Shown in pieces: positions 29,539 through 41,525 of a stretch of 64,000 bases of DNA. The stretch comes from Aphrocallistes beatrix (taxonomy: Eukaryota > Porifera > Hexactinellida > Sceptrulophora > Aphrocallistidae): NCBI GenBank assembly GCA_963281255.1, contig OY725492.1:3959104-4023103 (forward strand), read 5' to 3'. The notes under the pieces are model-generated. The model was not told where the DNA came from, made no database searches, and saw only the letters and a list, made by a program, of their open reading frames with translations. Position 1 is the stretch's first letter. Each line of letters opens with the position of its first letter. The translations under genes and the position numbers were made by a program.

Positions 29539-29802
29539 ACGACGATGTATCTGCACCCTCAGCATAAATTTAAAACATTTATTCTGGCTCTTCCCGTACT
29601 AATATTATTCATTTGGCATGTGCTACTATGGAACTAAAACATTGTATACACTTCTAATAAAGTTAAGACCTATATATAATGCACTAGTATTGAAACAAGA
29701 GAATAGTAAACTGGCTAAATTCAAGAACTAATTTAATATATTCTTTGTTTATTTAGCCAACTTCACAGACTGTAGAAATCAACTTCACAGACTGTTGACT
29801 TG

Positions 29803-30160
29803 ACTTGACTTGACTTGAAGTCAAGTCAAATCAAGTCAAGTCAAGTCAAGTCAAGTCAAGTCAAGTCAAGTCAAGTCAAGTCAAGTCAAGTCAAGTCAAG
29901 TCAAGTCAAGTCAAGTCAAGTCAAGTCAAGTCAAGTCAAGTCAAGTCAAGTCAAGTCAAGTCAAGTCAAGTCATGTCATGTCATGTCATGTCATGTCATG
30001 TCATGTCATGTCATGTCATGTCATGTCATGTCATGTCAAGTCAAGTCAAGTCAAGTCTGTCCCTCAAGCTAAGTCAAGTCTGTCCCTCAAGCTAAGTCAA
30101 GTCTGTCTCTCAAGCTAAGTCAAGTCTGTCTCTCAAGCTAAGTCAAGTCTGTCCCTCAAG
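29803..30160 (+). repeat. TCAAG/TCATG pentamer array plus 23-bp repeats, copy 1
   Basis: About 50 pentamers: a short inverted start (TTGAC repeats), a long run of TCAAG, a block of TCATG, then TCAAG again. Four or five copies of a 23-bp unit containing AGTCTGTCCCTCAAGCTAAG follow. The array lies near the right end of transposon copy 1. Confidence 0.97.
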
Positions 30161-30432
30161 TCTCAATATTGTGATTAACTATTCTTTTGATATTTTGTAT
30201 GTATTAAGTATATTAAATAATTCGACTATGTGCATTAAAAACCAAATAATATATCTCATTTCAATTGTTCTGAAATAATAGTTAGTTAGTCAGGGTGGGT
30301 GAATGCCTAAATTGATGGAAAATTGAAATATCTACAATATCAAAATTATTGGTTTTGAAGTATTTAACCAATCCATGGTACTAATTTTTTGGTGAGTGCC
30401 ATTGCCTTAGTATATAGAATGCTATGGTAGTA

Positions 30433-31164
30433 CCTATGAGCATATATCCATTGTTCCTAAGTAGAGAACACATTTGAATAATCTCAATCACTGAAGTGAC
30501 CCCATAATCTGACAAACGGTTTTTGATAAGTTCTATAGGAATATGGCCTGGCATAGGCAGTGTAGTACGTACGTACGTCGGTCCGCCCGCGCGATCCTGC
30601 GAAATCTAACAATCCGATTTCTAGCGAATTAGGTATGTAGGATCCTTATCTGGGATGTAGACTTTAATTTTTCACTTTCCTAGCAGTTGCAATCAAATTA
30701 AACTACCTCCTCAATCAAATTGTGTCGGCCTAGCAACCTAAGATGTGTCATTTTACTCAAAGTTCGCTTGTTTATAAGCAGACTTGCTACTGGTAACGAA
30801 ATTAACGTCGACAATTTGAAATCTTGTTATTGTGTATTATTTAAACTTCCTGAAAGTTCAAATGAGCGAGCTTAGTTACTCGATTGTGCTTACTTTATTA
30901 ATACTGTACCCACCTTTTCTGCATGATAAATTAAGTTCATTGTTAAAAAGACAAATGTACAAGTATGTAGTGAACTCTGTTGCAGTTAACCTATCCTGTT
31001 GAACTTAACCTTGAAAGTGGCACGTGTAATTATCGATCATTAATAATTGCTAGAAGCTCATTGTCTTGAGCTAAGTTCATCTCATTTTGATTACTATCAT
31101 AGATTCCTTGAATTTCTCGTATATGTAAACTTAGCAGAGTTCTCATTAGTGGGTCTTATTTGAA
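30433..31164. other. 0.7 kb intergenic region
   Basis: No gene. A stretch at about 30565-30640 (CGGTCCGC..., GAAATCTAACAATCCGATT) resembles 60545-60625, a further dispersed repeat. Should include the TSFM promoter. Confidence 0.45.
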
Positions 31165-32079
31165 ATGTTATCGATGCAACGCATTTCCAGAACTTTTCAA
31201 CATAGTTTCGACCTTTTTAGAAGAACAAAAACTCTTCATAAATGTGGTCACAGTGTCAGGAGTTACTTCCTAACTACATTGAATCAAGCACAAGACAAAC
31301 CTCTGAGCAATTTAGCCCTTCTGAGAAGGAAAACTGGTCTTCCCATCTTGAAATGCAAGGAGGCGCTGACTCGCTTTGAGACCATGGATGAAGCTGAGGT
31401 CTGGCTCGAGGAAGAAGCGCGCAAGGAAGGAATGCAGCGTGTTTCTCTCGGTAGAGACACTGCTAACGGCGTTGTGGCCTTATGTATAACCAAACTCCAG
31501 TCCGTTCTAAGAGCTACAATGATCCAGATAAGCTGCGAGACCGACCATCTATCACTTGGTGAGGACTTTCAGAACTTTTCTTCTAGTTTATGCAGGTTAA
31601 TCTCTAACAACACCCAGCACGCTGGTAGTCTGAGTATCGACCAGATGATGGCAGTTAGTGAGAATGGGGGACCGACTGTGTCCGATCATATCAATAGTTT
31701 CGTAGGCAGAGCTAAAGAGAACACAACTCTGAGTCGTGGCATTGTCTACGAGTGCGGGGAAGATGGGTGTCTAGGCAGTTATGTGCATAATTACAAGAGT
31801 TTCTCCTCGTCGGACACGGACGTGCTACTGAAGGTAGGGACGCATGCTGCTATCGTACATGTGGAAGGAGGAAAGGAAGAGACGGAAGATTCAGATACTC
31901 AGTCATTTGCCGACCAGCTGGCGCAGCATGTTGTAGGCATAGATCAGGACGCAGAGGGTAAGGTAGACATTCTCAAAGGACAGCCTTGGCTCTTTGATCC
32001 AGATTTGACTGTCAAATCCGTGTTAGACTCTAAGCAGTTGAACTGTGTTCACTTAATCAAGTATGAATTACGAAAATAA
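31165..32079 (+). CDS. TSFM: mitochondrial elongation factor Ts
   Basis: Intronless, 304 residues, close to the usual length. EF-Ts reloads EF-Tu with GTP in mitochondrial translation. The first 40-45 residues are rich in Arg, Ser and Phe with almost no acidic residues, as expected for a mitochondrial presequence. The UBA-like N-terminal domain follows ('LALLRRKTGLPILKCKEAL', 'AEVWLEEEARKEG'), then the core with 'GVVALCI' and 'QISCETDHLSLGEDFQNFS', equivalent to the nucleotide-exchange region ET.F..... Flanked by the transposon on the left and the TBC gene on the right. Confidence 0.95.
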   Translation: MLSMQRISRTFQHSFDLFRRTKTLHKCGHSVRSYFLTTLNQAQDKPLSNLALLRRKTGLPILKCKEALTRFETMDEAEVWLEEEARKEGMQRVSLGRDTANGVVALCITKLQSVLRATMIQISCETDHLSLGEDFQNFSSSLCRLISNNTQHAGSLSIDQMMAVSENGGPTVSDHINSFVGRAKENTTLSRGIVYECGEDGCLGSYVHNYKSFSSSDTDVLLKVGTHAAIVHVEGGKEETEDSDTQSFADQLAQHVVGIDQDAEGKVDILKGQPWLFDPDLTVKSVLDSKQLNCVHLIKYELRK

Positions 32080-33021
32080 CTCGACGATTCTGATATATTT
32101 CAATATTAATTAATAGAATGAATAACCGATCAAAGTAGTTCTTTTATCAGAACTTACCCTTTGTCTATAGACTTCGGAAGTTTGGCAAACTTCTTAATTT
32201 GCTGATTAGTTTGGTATAAATTACTTAAATAATGCAGCTTCCCTTTTATGGAAGCAATTGTTTAGTAATGAGAATATCTAGTGATATCTACGTGAGTAGA
32301 ACTGTCACCATCTCAATTACCGGCTAGATCATGGATCCATTCGAGCTCTTAGACTTGATATGAAATTCAGGGTACTGTGTATGTCATCAATATCTAGTTC
32401 ACATGACCATTCCTATGTATCCATTATTTAACAAAGTTAAGGTCAGTTTGTATTTGATACATAGGTGAAGTTGAAATATTCAAATTATGCAATTGATTAG
32501 GTGTCTAGAAGTATTATTTTCTCGTTATTTTGGGATTATTGAGCACTTATTATTGTTCTTGGCACAGACGGCTACTTATCATGTTGAATTATAATTTAAG
32601 TATTCAGGTGATACGGCTCAAATATGGCCTGGGTTCAATATACGTAGTCGTGCACCGATTTATCTACGGATATATATTTATGACATTCGGGGCATCTGGT
32701 GCGTTGTGGAGATAACTATACATTAACTGCGTTTCCCAGTTTGCCTGCTACAGCTGTTATCTGAATCTGATACGGTGTGTAGCTATCATTTCTAATTGGT
32801 GGCATATAATCTAAATTTACGAGGTTTCATTCTCCAGCAGTCTTATACAATCTTTTGTAGTCTTATGTATATACTCATTCTCCATGTAGTCTTGTGTAAT
32901 CCATCTATTCAATCTTATTTAGCATTACTAATTACAGGCTCTTGTGCCAGTTTCAGTACAAACTCGAGTATATAAACGTACTGGTATTACCCAGTGCATC
33001 ATTACAGCAAGGAATAACAAA
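32080..33021. other. 0.9 kb intergenic region
   Basis: AT-rich, no gene recognised. ATTACAG at 32932-32938 could be the acceptor of the TBC gene's coding exon, with a first exon further upstream that I cannot place. Confidence 0.4.
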
Positions 33022-34119
33022 ATGAATACAGACAGATTCGGGTTTGAATTGCGATCAGAGCAGGCATCTTATGAGTTCGCCATTCCGCATAATAAATTGA
33101 GGGAGAGGGAGGCCAAGTGGTTGAAAATGTTAGGGAGGTGGGATTATTACATATCGAAAAAATCTGATTTGGTAATGAAACGTTGTCGGAAGGGAATTCC
33201 GTATTCGGTGCGCGGAAAGGCCTGGCAGTATCTGACGCACAGTTACATTCTAGAGGAGAAACACCCGGGTCTTTTTAACGACCTCGTAAGGCAAGCTGAG
33301 AAAATCGCGAATCCAACCGACTTATCCGCGATAGAGAAAGATTTGCATCGTACTTTTCCCGCGAATGAGATATTCGCAAACGAAGAAGGCCGCGAGGAAT
33401 TGAAACGAGTTCTGTCAGCGCTTGTCGCATATAAACCTGAGCACGGCTACTGCCAAGCAATGTCGCCCATCGTCGCAACCCTGCTCATGCACATGGCAGC
33501 CGAGTCTGCTTTCTGGGTGATGGTGCGAATCCTAGAGGATTACCTCCCCGGTTACTTCTCAGATGGTCTCTTCTCTCTGCAGGTGGATTGCGAGGTATTC
33601 GGACTTCTTCTGCCTTCATTCGCTCCTAAGTTAGCAGCACACATGAGCTCGATCGATGCCGTTCCCAGTGTGGTCCTACTTGAATGGTTGATGTGCGTGT
33701 ATTGCCGTACGCTCCCCTTCTCCTGTGCACTGCGGGTCATTGACATGTTCCTGTATGAGGGTCCTATTGTCCTAATGAAGACGGCGCTTTCCCTAATGAT
33801 CCTCAGAATGGGATCCCAATCAGAGTTCAGCCAGTTATCCTCCGTTAATGAGTTCTATCCGGCAATGAGAGAGCTGCCAACTGACATCACCCACGAGTCA
33901 GTGCTTATCCCACACATCCTCTCTCTTAAAGTTAAGCCGCGTCAGTTGGAGAAGTTGCATTTAATTGCGCAGGAACGAGTGACACAAGAGCAGGCTGCTA
34001 CAGCTAGGAGACGGTCGGCTTACAAGCAGAGGTTGCAGGACCAGAACGGAGTATCTCTCTCTAATGACAGCAGCCGCCAGTCAACGCCCAGCCCTACGAT
34101 AATCGTTAATAACGAATAA
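33022..34119 (+). CDS. TBC1D10-type Rab GTPase-activating protein
   Basis: Single exon, 365 residues from the ATG at 33022. TBC domains stimulate GTP hydrolysis by Rab proteins. The N-terminus 'DRFGFELR' then 'REREAKWLKMLGRWDYYISK' and 'RCRKGIPYSVRGKAWQYL' matches the TBC1D10 (EPI64) group, which acts on Rab35/Rab27 in vertebrates. The catalytic arginine (I-EKD-LHR, about R110) and glutamine (YCQAM, about Q145) fingers are present. The usual 'LRVWD' is LRVID here. A polar C-terminal tail ends the protein; no PDZ-binding motif is evident. The frame is open upstream of the ATG, preceded by a possible acceptor, so the N-terminus may be longer. Confidence 0.88.
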   Translation: MNTDRFGFELRSEQASYEFAIPHNKLREREAKWLKMLGRWDYYISKKSDLVMKRCRKGIPYSVRGKAWQYLTHSYILEEKHPGLFNDLVRQAEKIANPTDLSAIEKDLHRTFPANEIFANEEGREELKRVLSALVAYKPEHGYCQAMSPIVATLLMHMAAESAFWVMVRILEDYLPGYFSDGLFSLQVDCEVFGLLLPSFAPKLAAHMSSIDAVPSVVLLEWLMCVYCRTLPFSCALRVIDMFLYEGPIVLMKTALSLMILRMGSQSEFSQLSSVNEFYPAMRELPTDITHESVLIPHILSLKVKPRQLEKLHLIAQERVTQEQAATARRRSAYKQRLQDQNGVSLSNDSSRQSTPSPTIIVNNE

Positions 34120-35316
34120 TCTACTTAAATTCTGCGATTGTGCTTTACTTGTAAATTGCCTAGGTACACTGACTATACGTTTATCACTTGATTAAACATA
34201 TTATACAAGTATTTTATACTTCATAATGAAAACGTTATTTTATCAAGTAGCGTTGGGTTCAGACTTCAGGAGTCAATTATTGAACTTATGCATCCAAGTT
34301 AAGACTTCTTAATATCTGGCTTGTACCTCAATAAATTATTAAAACATGGTTCTCATATCAGGATTTACGACTAAGAAATGTTGCCATAAAGTAATCTAGC
34401 TAGTCATAATAATGCATTATAAATTTTCTAAGAAATTAATTGATTATTTTCAACTAATTGGTTTGTCTAGTTTGATTATTCTGCAATTGTTGATGGATAC
34501 TTTGAATCTGTAGGGTATATTGCATTTTTTTTGAAATTAGATATATTCTGGATAGTTTAACCAATAAGGTTGTGTAGCGTTGTTGTTTTTGCACTAGCGT
34601 TGATCTTCCAGCTATAGGAACTGTAGCTTTCTTTGCAAATAGCAATACTCAGACCTGAACACAAATTGTTGACTGTTTCGGTTTAATCTTATGAAATATC
34701 ATTAAAATTCACAATATGATTTTCGAATAGCGAAATATAGTTATAGTATATTAGTCGATTCGGGCTTAATGTCACCGCATAATTTATTTGACTATTTGCA
34801 TGATATTTTTTTATGCTTATTAGATTGAAGTTTAAAATTAACAGTTACCAAAAAATCGGTAAGTATATACTGCTATATATTTACCCTAAATGGTGCATCT
34901 ATTCCATTTTACCAATCAGCTAGTGATGATCAAATTCCTTAGCTACCTATACGTATCCTTGTTAAGTATGTGCCTCTTCACAATAATGGATTCTTCACAG
35001 TTTTAGCAGAGTTGTAAGCGACTCGAGGCTTCCATTTCTTTGGATAAAATCATAAGAAGCATACTTTATATCGCTTCCTTTCTGTGTCGAACTAGACCTT
35101 ATATATATATTATTTCATCTTGAATGTTTTCGAATTCCTACGATCCATTATTAGCTGACATTACCTTAAAAGTGTAAAACTTATCAATACAATTATCTCA
35201 CCTCTAACAACGTGTTAGACTAGTAGCTTATGCCGTGCTCCTTTCTATGGTGATTCTAACAATATCAACAATTGTTCTTGTTTATACTCATTATTCACTA
35301 AATAGACAATTAGCTG
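34120..35316. other. 1.2 kb intergenic region
   Basis: AT-rich; nothing recognised. Includes the presumed HGSNAT promoter. Confidence 0.45.
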
Positions 35317-38300
35317 ATGAAGTGGTTTTCACTAATTGCTCTTTGCTGTATAGCGATTTTAGTGACACTCGTTTCTGTTGATGCAAGTAAGATTAATTAT
35401 TAATTTTCTTGAGAAAAGATTATTTATTTTGTCAAGAATGCAATTTAACCTTATTTTTATTCGATTTCAATCAATTATTTTAGATGGACTCCATGTTCTA
35501 ACTCTTGAGCTGGTATTGGATAATTGCAAGAGTGACGACGTTCACTTTTACATTCGACTCACTGAGAGAAACAACGTATGTGTATCAATACTTCATACTT
35601 GATGCATTCCAACGTATTCTGATAATAATAATTACTTTTCATGTTTATCATCCAGAGCAATGAAGTATGGGCAGATCATCTCGGATGTTCAAAGGGTGAA
35701 GAGCAAAAAACTTTCTGGACTAACAGTACGTTTCTTAGAAACGAACATACATATGTATTTATAATTTTGTCAATATCATGGCATAGTCCACATCTCTAGC
35801 TTCCTACCTCGAAATATTAGCTGGAAGGGATCAGAACAATATGGAATACAAAGGATGTGAGTTGTTTCTTTACTGGTGATAGGATTCTAGCTTGAACATG
35901 TTCTCAACTGTCTACTGCATTTCTTAGCCGTCCAGCTACCGGTGATGTTACAACAAGATGAGAAAAAACCATACACGAACAACACATTCATTTTCTATGG
36001 AAACAATACTCAAGTTTCCTTTTGGAACAGAGACAATTCTAAAACGTATACTAACTTCGTACTCACTTATATTAGTTATACAGGGTGACCCATAAGTTCT
36101 GTTACAAGCTTCATTAGGTATAAAATTTCTTATACTCAAACGATCTTAGTTATTATGGTCCTTAGAGATTGTAATTCGAATATCCTTAATGATTTTAAAA
36201 GATTTTTCGATTCTATGACTTAGAAATGTGTTTTGTATGGTGAGTTTTGAGAAAAAAAAATGTGTCCTGGACCGCAGCGAAAATCGTGAATCAGGCCCCA
36301 CTGCTTTTCAAGTTATCTTCCCAGAGTCTTCAAATTCTAGGAAAAATTAGCTCACACATTTCCCTCGCGAACTCTAAATTTGTAGAGATATAAGATGTTC
36401 AGATCAGTGCATTTTGAAGACCATTTGGATCATATTTTTCTGTGATGTGAAAAAAAGTGCCATTTTGGGGAATTTTGCAAAATGTACCTAATTTGAACTG
36501 CGACTGAATAACTTTTTCTCGTTTCTGATAACGAATTCAGTGGATTTATGAAATCTTTTTATGGCGAAGAAAGGTACCTGGTGCTAAATCGTCATGGGAC
36601 ATCGATTATGAAGACATTTTTTACAGAAGCAGTGGGGCCTGATTCACGATTTTCGCTGCGGTCCAGGACACATTTTTTTTCTCTCAAAACTCACCATACA
36701 AAACACATTTCTAAGTCATAGAATCGAAAAATCTTTTAAAATCATTGAGGATATTCGAATTACAATCTCTAAGGACCATAATAACTAAGATCGTTTGAGT
36801 ACAAGAAATTTTATACCTAATGAAGCTTGTAACAGAACTTATGGGTCACCCTGTATACGTACATGTATGAACCATATATTAATGTCATTTAGTTTAAACT
36901 TATTATTGGTGATATTATTCTACATTTAATTCTTTCTCTCTAGTTTTGACATTTCAGATACTTTAGATGAAGCTTTGATATTTCTAAAGAACGAATTGTG
37001 TGACAATATCTCCATCAGTGGATTATCCGCTCTCTGCTACAACGTGACTACTAACTAATCACACTAGATCTGAGTTTTATAGTAGAATTCAAATTATCAA
37101 TTGTATTTTAGTGCCAGTACTCTGCAATATTATCAGATGACCAAACATTCGTTCTTCCGATGGAGACCGTAAGATTTAAAGTAGATACTCGATTTCTTTA
37201 CACTCTTCGCGTCAGCAAGATTTCTTACAACAACCGTCAGGAGAAGTGGTATGTAATGATCGAATTTGTACTTTGATAGTTGGTAATTTGATCTAGTCGA
37301 TCTCGTTATTTTCATAGCCTCTACCTCCCGTATACTTATCAAGAAAAAGCTCGTTACGCATTAACCATCAAGGATTTCAACACATCGCTTAATGTTATTC
37401 TCATTGCACCAGGATTCAACACTTTTCTTCGTGAGTACTGTGCACTCAACTTCCTTAGAGAGAAGTAGAGCATTTATTCAAATATCCTGATACTACGTAT
37501 TTTAAGATTTATTAATGAAATTATTTGGAGACATAGGCGATCCGATGAACTTCCTCAATTTAAAGTATTCTAGCTGGCACACACTCAACTAAAAATGAAT
37601 TTTGCTGAATAGTAATCAAACTGTTATAGCACGTAATAGAGTTACTACCTCCCTATTCCATCTAGCTCTTATAGTCAATGGCGCTGTGTTTGTCCTGCTT
37701 GCTTCGGTGTTCACTTTCATCTCATTGGCCGTCAAGTAAGTTTAAACAATTTCCTATGTCTTGTACCATCCTATACATATTTTCAAATACCATTATGTGA
37801 TGTGGAGTATTGGAATTTAGGTATTCGCTGAATAAGAAGCTGTGTATGCTTCCTGGCATTGAGAAACTGATAAATAATGTATGTTAACTCTACCACTGCA
37901 CCTGTGTTTCAATGATACTATCTTTATCACTGAATGATGGTAGGAGTTGGGCGGTGGTACGAAACAGGGGGAAGGACGAGACACTGGCAGTAGGGATATT
38001 AACAGTGCGAGTCAGAAGAGAGATGCATCGGAAGATGATCCTCTCTTGAAGCATAATCTGCGAGTGAGTAAGCGTGTTAATTCAATGGAGTTTTCAAATA
38101 GACGTAGTTACACTTTGTGGATGTTCTCTAATGCTAGTTATCTCCTATACAGGATTCAACAGATAGGAAAACTCCGTATGATGGGAAGAAGGAAAGGCTC
38201 AGGTCTCTTGATACATTCAGAGGGTATGTCATCCAGATCAAATGCTAAATACAGCTGGTGTATCATTATTGAATATTGTCATAAACCACTACTTCAAAGT

Positions 38301-40972
38301 AAAATCATAATTATACAATCATACAGCTCGCAGTTGTGCAGCTTGCTGTCTGTTAGCTCGTTATGTAACTAGCCTCAAACTGTGTTTTAGGTTTTCGCTC
38401 TGCGTTATGATATTCGTTAACTATGGAGGTGGTGGATACTGGTTTTTTGAGCATAGCACGTGGAATGGTGAGACATCCGTCGCAACTACTCAGTATTCAT
38501 TCTAGTCTGTATCATTAATGCTGCCTCTAACAGGACTGACAGTTGCAGACCTCGTCTTTCCTTGGTAAGTCCTCTTCTTGATACTTTTGTATTTTAGTTT
38601 ATCATTGCTCGATATTATTTTCTGAGGTTTGTGTGGATAATGGGCGTGTCTATGGTGTACTCTTTCCGAGGACGAGCAGCTGACTCTAAAATTTCGCTCT
38701 ACTACCAAATCGTCCGTAGGAGTGTCATCTTATTCGGGCTAGGAGTACTGTTCATAAACAATTGTGAGTATTCAGTCTAACTCCATTTTTCTATTACATA
38801 GACAATTCATAATACCAATTTAAGGTTATGATCTCTCCACGTGTCGAGTTCCTGGCGTACTGCAAAGATTTGCAATTACATACTTCGTCTGTGCATCAAT
38901 CGAGTTCGTATTTCTATTCGTCTACAAATTGAAGTGGTTGGAAAAGCTGGGCAAACTGCTCCCCAACCTGGTTGCAGATCTCTACTATTCTTCCTTCCAA
39001 TGGATCATTATGCTCATACTCGAGATGATTTGGCTTATCGTTACGCTAGGAGTTGAGCTTGAAGGCTGTCCAAGGTGAGTTTCAAACTGATCAGTTAAAT
39101 TAACTACCTTAACTGCCACAATACAATACATAAAAAGTCCTTTTCTAACTTTCTTAGCTCATGCTTACCTTCAATAATTAATAGCAATCACATGTGTCAA
39201 TCAGCCGATTTCTTAATGAATAGTTTAGTTACGATTCACGAGTCGGTGCTACATTAGATTGTGATGAGGAACATCTTCATGACAACTTGATTTTACCGTA
39301 CCATATGATCGTACACCACCATATGATTCTGACAACATTATTCTGCTATCTTATTTGCGTGGTATATTTTTATGTTGATCAAATTCTTTCTTAGATTAAA
39401 ACTAACAATGTAATAAGCTAGCCGCAGTAGGCTGTACTTGCAATTGTAGAACAAGTATTTAGAATTGGTTTGCAATGGCCATAGCGCCGAATAAGAATAG
39501 TTTAGCCTACCTTGCAGATTCCTAGTCACTTAACACATGCTTATTACTTCTAATTAGTTACGATAGATCTGAACATATCGGACTCAGGATATAACTTCAA
39601 ATTAATACCTTTGCCACTAACTCGATTACCTCCTACTTCCATCCACACTCTCCTAATTTCTAGAAGTATGCCACTAAGTAGTCAAATTGTTTTATCTCTA
39701 TCCTGTTCCTAGGGGGTATCTAGGTCCTGGAGGGATATCGGTTGATGGTAACCACAGTCATTGCACTGGTGGAGTTGCCAACTATATTGATCAGCGATTC
39801 TTCGGAGTAGATCATGTCTTCTCTAACCCAACCTGCAAAGTATGTGGTTATTGTGTTAGTATGTAATTAAAATTATTTTCCGTATTCCATGAAGGGATAG
39901 CTATTAGCACTAAATCTACTTATGTCACGTGTCTCAGACTTTCTGAAATCTATTCAGCTGATCCTAAATAATAATGTAAATAATTCTGTGTTTTGATTAG
40001 TTGACATCCTCTCTATCTTTTGCCAATTTATGCAAAATAATCATTCCTAAATGGGTATTTATTAACAACTAATATCTACCACAGGAAGTGTATAGAACTG
40101 GTCCGTACGATCCCGAAGGAATACTCGGATCCCTCAACTCTATTGTGATGTGCTATTTCGGAGTCTACGTAAGGAACTACTATTAGAGTTCAGTTTCCAG
40201 TCAGAGTCAGAATTCAGTGTATTCCATTTCTCTCATAGGCCGGTAAAGTGCTTCTCTATCACAAGGGACATATCAACCGGATAGTGCGGTGGCTCATCTG
40301 GGCTTTTGCTACGGTTAGCATATTTATTCACTCACATCAGTGTTGTGCTCTTTCTCAATTGAATATTAACTATACAAGCGGAATCTATCAATTGATTTCG
40401 GTGCATTTAATACTTAATTAGTCGTAAAATTAGCATTTGATTAATTGCAAATATTCTCTTGATGTTTGTCCGTATCTTCTAGGGAGTGTTTGCAATATTG
40501 TTGTCTGAAGGAAAGCAGAATGATGGCTGGATACCGATCAACAAGAATTTATGGTTGTTTCTACACTTTTGAGCTGATCTCATTGTTGAATAGCAACTTT
40601 ATAGATTTCCTCCCAGGTCTCTCTCCTTCATACTCGCCCTCACTTCAATGGCATTCATCTTGCTCGCCGCATTATACATACTAATTGATGTGTTCAGGAT
40701 TTGGAACGGTGCACCATTTCGTTATGTTGGTAAGAATAATGATATCAGACTATTGATATATGGAATGTATTGTTATTTTCTATGTACTTCTAGGCCTGAA
40801 TTCAATACTGATCTACATGGGACATGAAGTGTTTCAGTTATACTTTCCTTTCAGCTGGAAGGGCATAGACACGAACCATTGGATCTATCTCACTTCGAAT
40901 GAAATCGGCGTCGCGCTATGGATGTTGATTGCTTTCTACTGCGATTACATTAAGTTCTACATAAAGATATGA
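35317..40972 (+). CDS. HGSNAT: heparan-alpha-glucosaminide N-acetyltransferase, 22 exons
   Basis: HGSNAT is the lysosomal membrane enzyme that moves acetyl groups from cytosolic acetyl-CoA to heparan sulfate glucosamine. Exons: 35317-35386, 35484-35575, 35656-35725, 35800-35856, 35928-36045, 36944-37043, 37112-37248, 37318-37430, 37666-37735, 37821-37878, 37944-38063, 38153-38223, 38391-38467, 38534-38564, 38627-38763, 38825-39074, 39713-39839, 40085-40168, 40239-40313, 40483-40553, 40617-40729, 40794-40972. They total 2220 nt in one frame (739 residues). A signal peptide ([16 protein letters not shown]) and a glycosylated luminal domain lead to '[20 protein letters not shown]', '[16 protein letters not shown]' (His380, matching the reported catalytic histidine) and '[19 protein letters not shown]'. 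A multi-helix membrane region ends in '[18 protein letters not shown]'. The small-exon structure contrasts with its intronless neighbours. Confidence 0.95.
36081..36853. mobile_element. 773-bp mariner-type MITE with ~230-bp inverted repeats
   Basis: Ends CAGGGTGACCCATAAGTTCT and inverse, flanked by TA (36079-36080, 36854-36855). The arms are about 230 bp and nearly identical, ending internally at GGGGCCTGATTCACG-type blocks; the centre is about 310 bp without an ORF. It fills most of HGSNAT intron 5 (36046-36943). The CAGGGTG ends and TA duplication fit Tc1/mariner. Confidence 0.93.
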
Positions 40973-41525
40973 ATGACCCTATTCTCTCTAGATTCCCTCC
41001 ACTCTAAATACTATTTACGTTTTTAGACTTTGTATATTTAGCAACTTTTAATATTTAAATTTTTTTCAAAACTTTTTATGTCTGCAATGTACAGTACTCT
41101 ACCTCCTTTGATGATGAACATATATTTGTATATATATTTTTGTATTTATTACAAGGACTGTAAGCGATTTATATTCTATAATCAGCAAAAAGGATCTAAG
41201 ATATATTAATGGTTTCATTTGTAAGAGGATATGGCTTGTTTACTGCCTCTGCTCCGTTCTTGCAATGCTACATCAGTCACGTCGCAGGAAGTTCTGAATA
41301 CATGATTTTACTTTTCAAATGCATTATTTGTATGAGCCCACTCAATTTTTTTTGTTATTATAATTTTGCTTATCGAATGTTCGACCAGATGAGAATATTT
41401 GACCTTTCAGTTTGTGGCCTTGCAACATATCCATGAATCAATTAGTTACACATAACATGGCCTGATAGGATATGCTATGGTATGTATCCCAGCTGAATAA
41501 TTAATACTTGAATAATTAATAGTTG
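40973..41525. other. spacer between HGSNAT and ninein-like gene
   Basis: AT-rich, no gene recognised. Holds the HGSNAT 3' UTR and the next promoter. Confidence 0.5.

Larger units (their letters stand above)
27848..30427. mobile_element. 2.6 kb inverted-repeat transposon, copy 1
   Basis: Terminal inverted repeats of about 73 bp start CCATAGCATTCTATATACTA and differ at about one position. They are flanked by the 5-bp duplication TAGTA (27843-27847, 30428-30432). Inside, in order: a TATA-containing stretch (about 28029), a later 523-bp MITE, an exon-like block ending in GTGAGT, a 20-bp perfect hairpin, an inserted hAT-type MITE, and a long TCAAG/TCATG array with 23-bp repeats. No transposase is present, so it is non-autonomous. 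Copy 2 lies at 47985-49604. A 5-bp duplication with long inverted repeats does not fit the commonest animal superfamilies (hAT 8, mariner TA, piggyBac TTAA); Transib makes 5-bp duplications but has different ends. Confidence 0.9.

Noticed and set aside
29815-30072. ORF of SQVKS repeats (also 49034-49297)
   Set aside because: Pure translation of the TCAAG pentamer array; no flanking coding signal.
32530-32715. 61-codon ORF upstream of the TBC gene
   Set aside because: AT-rich composition, no conserved motif, and no phase-compatible donor joining it to the TBC exon that I could support.
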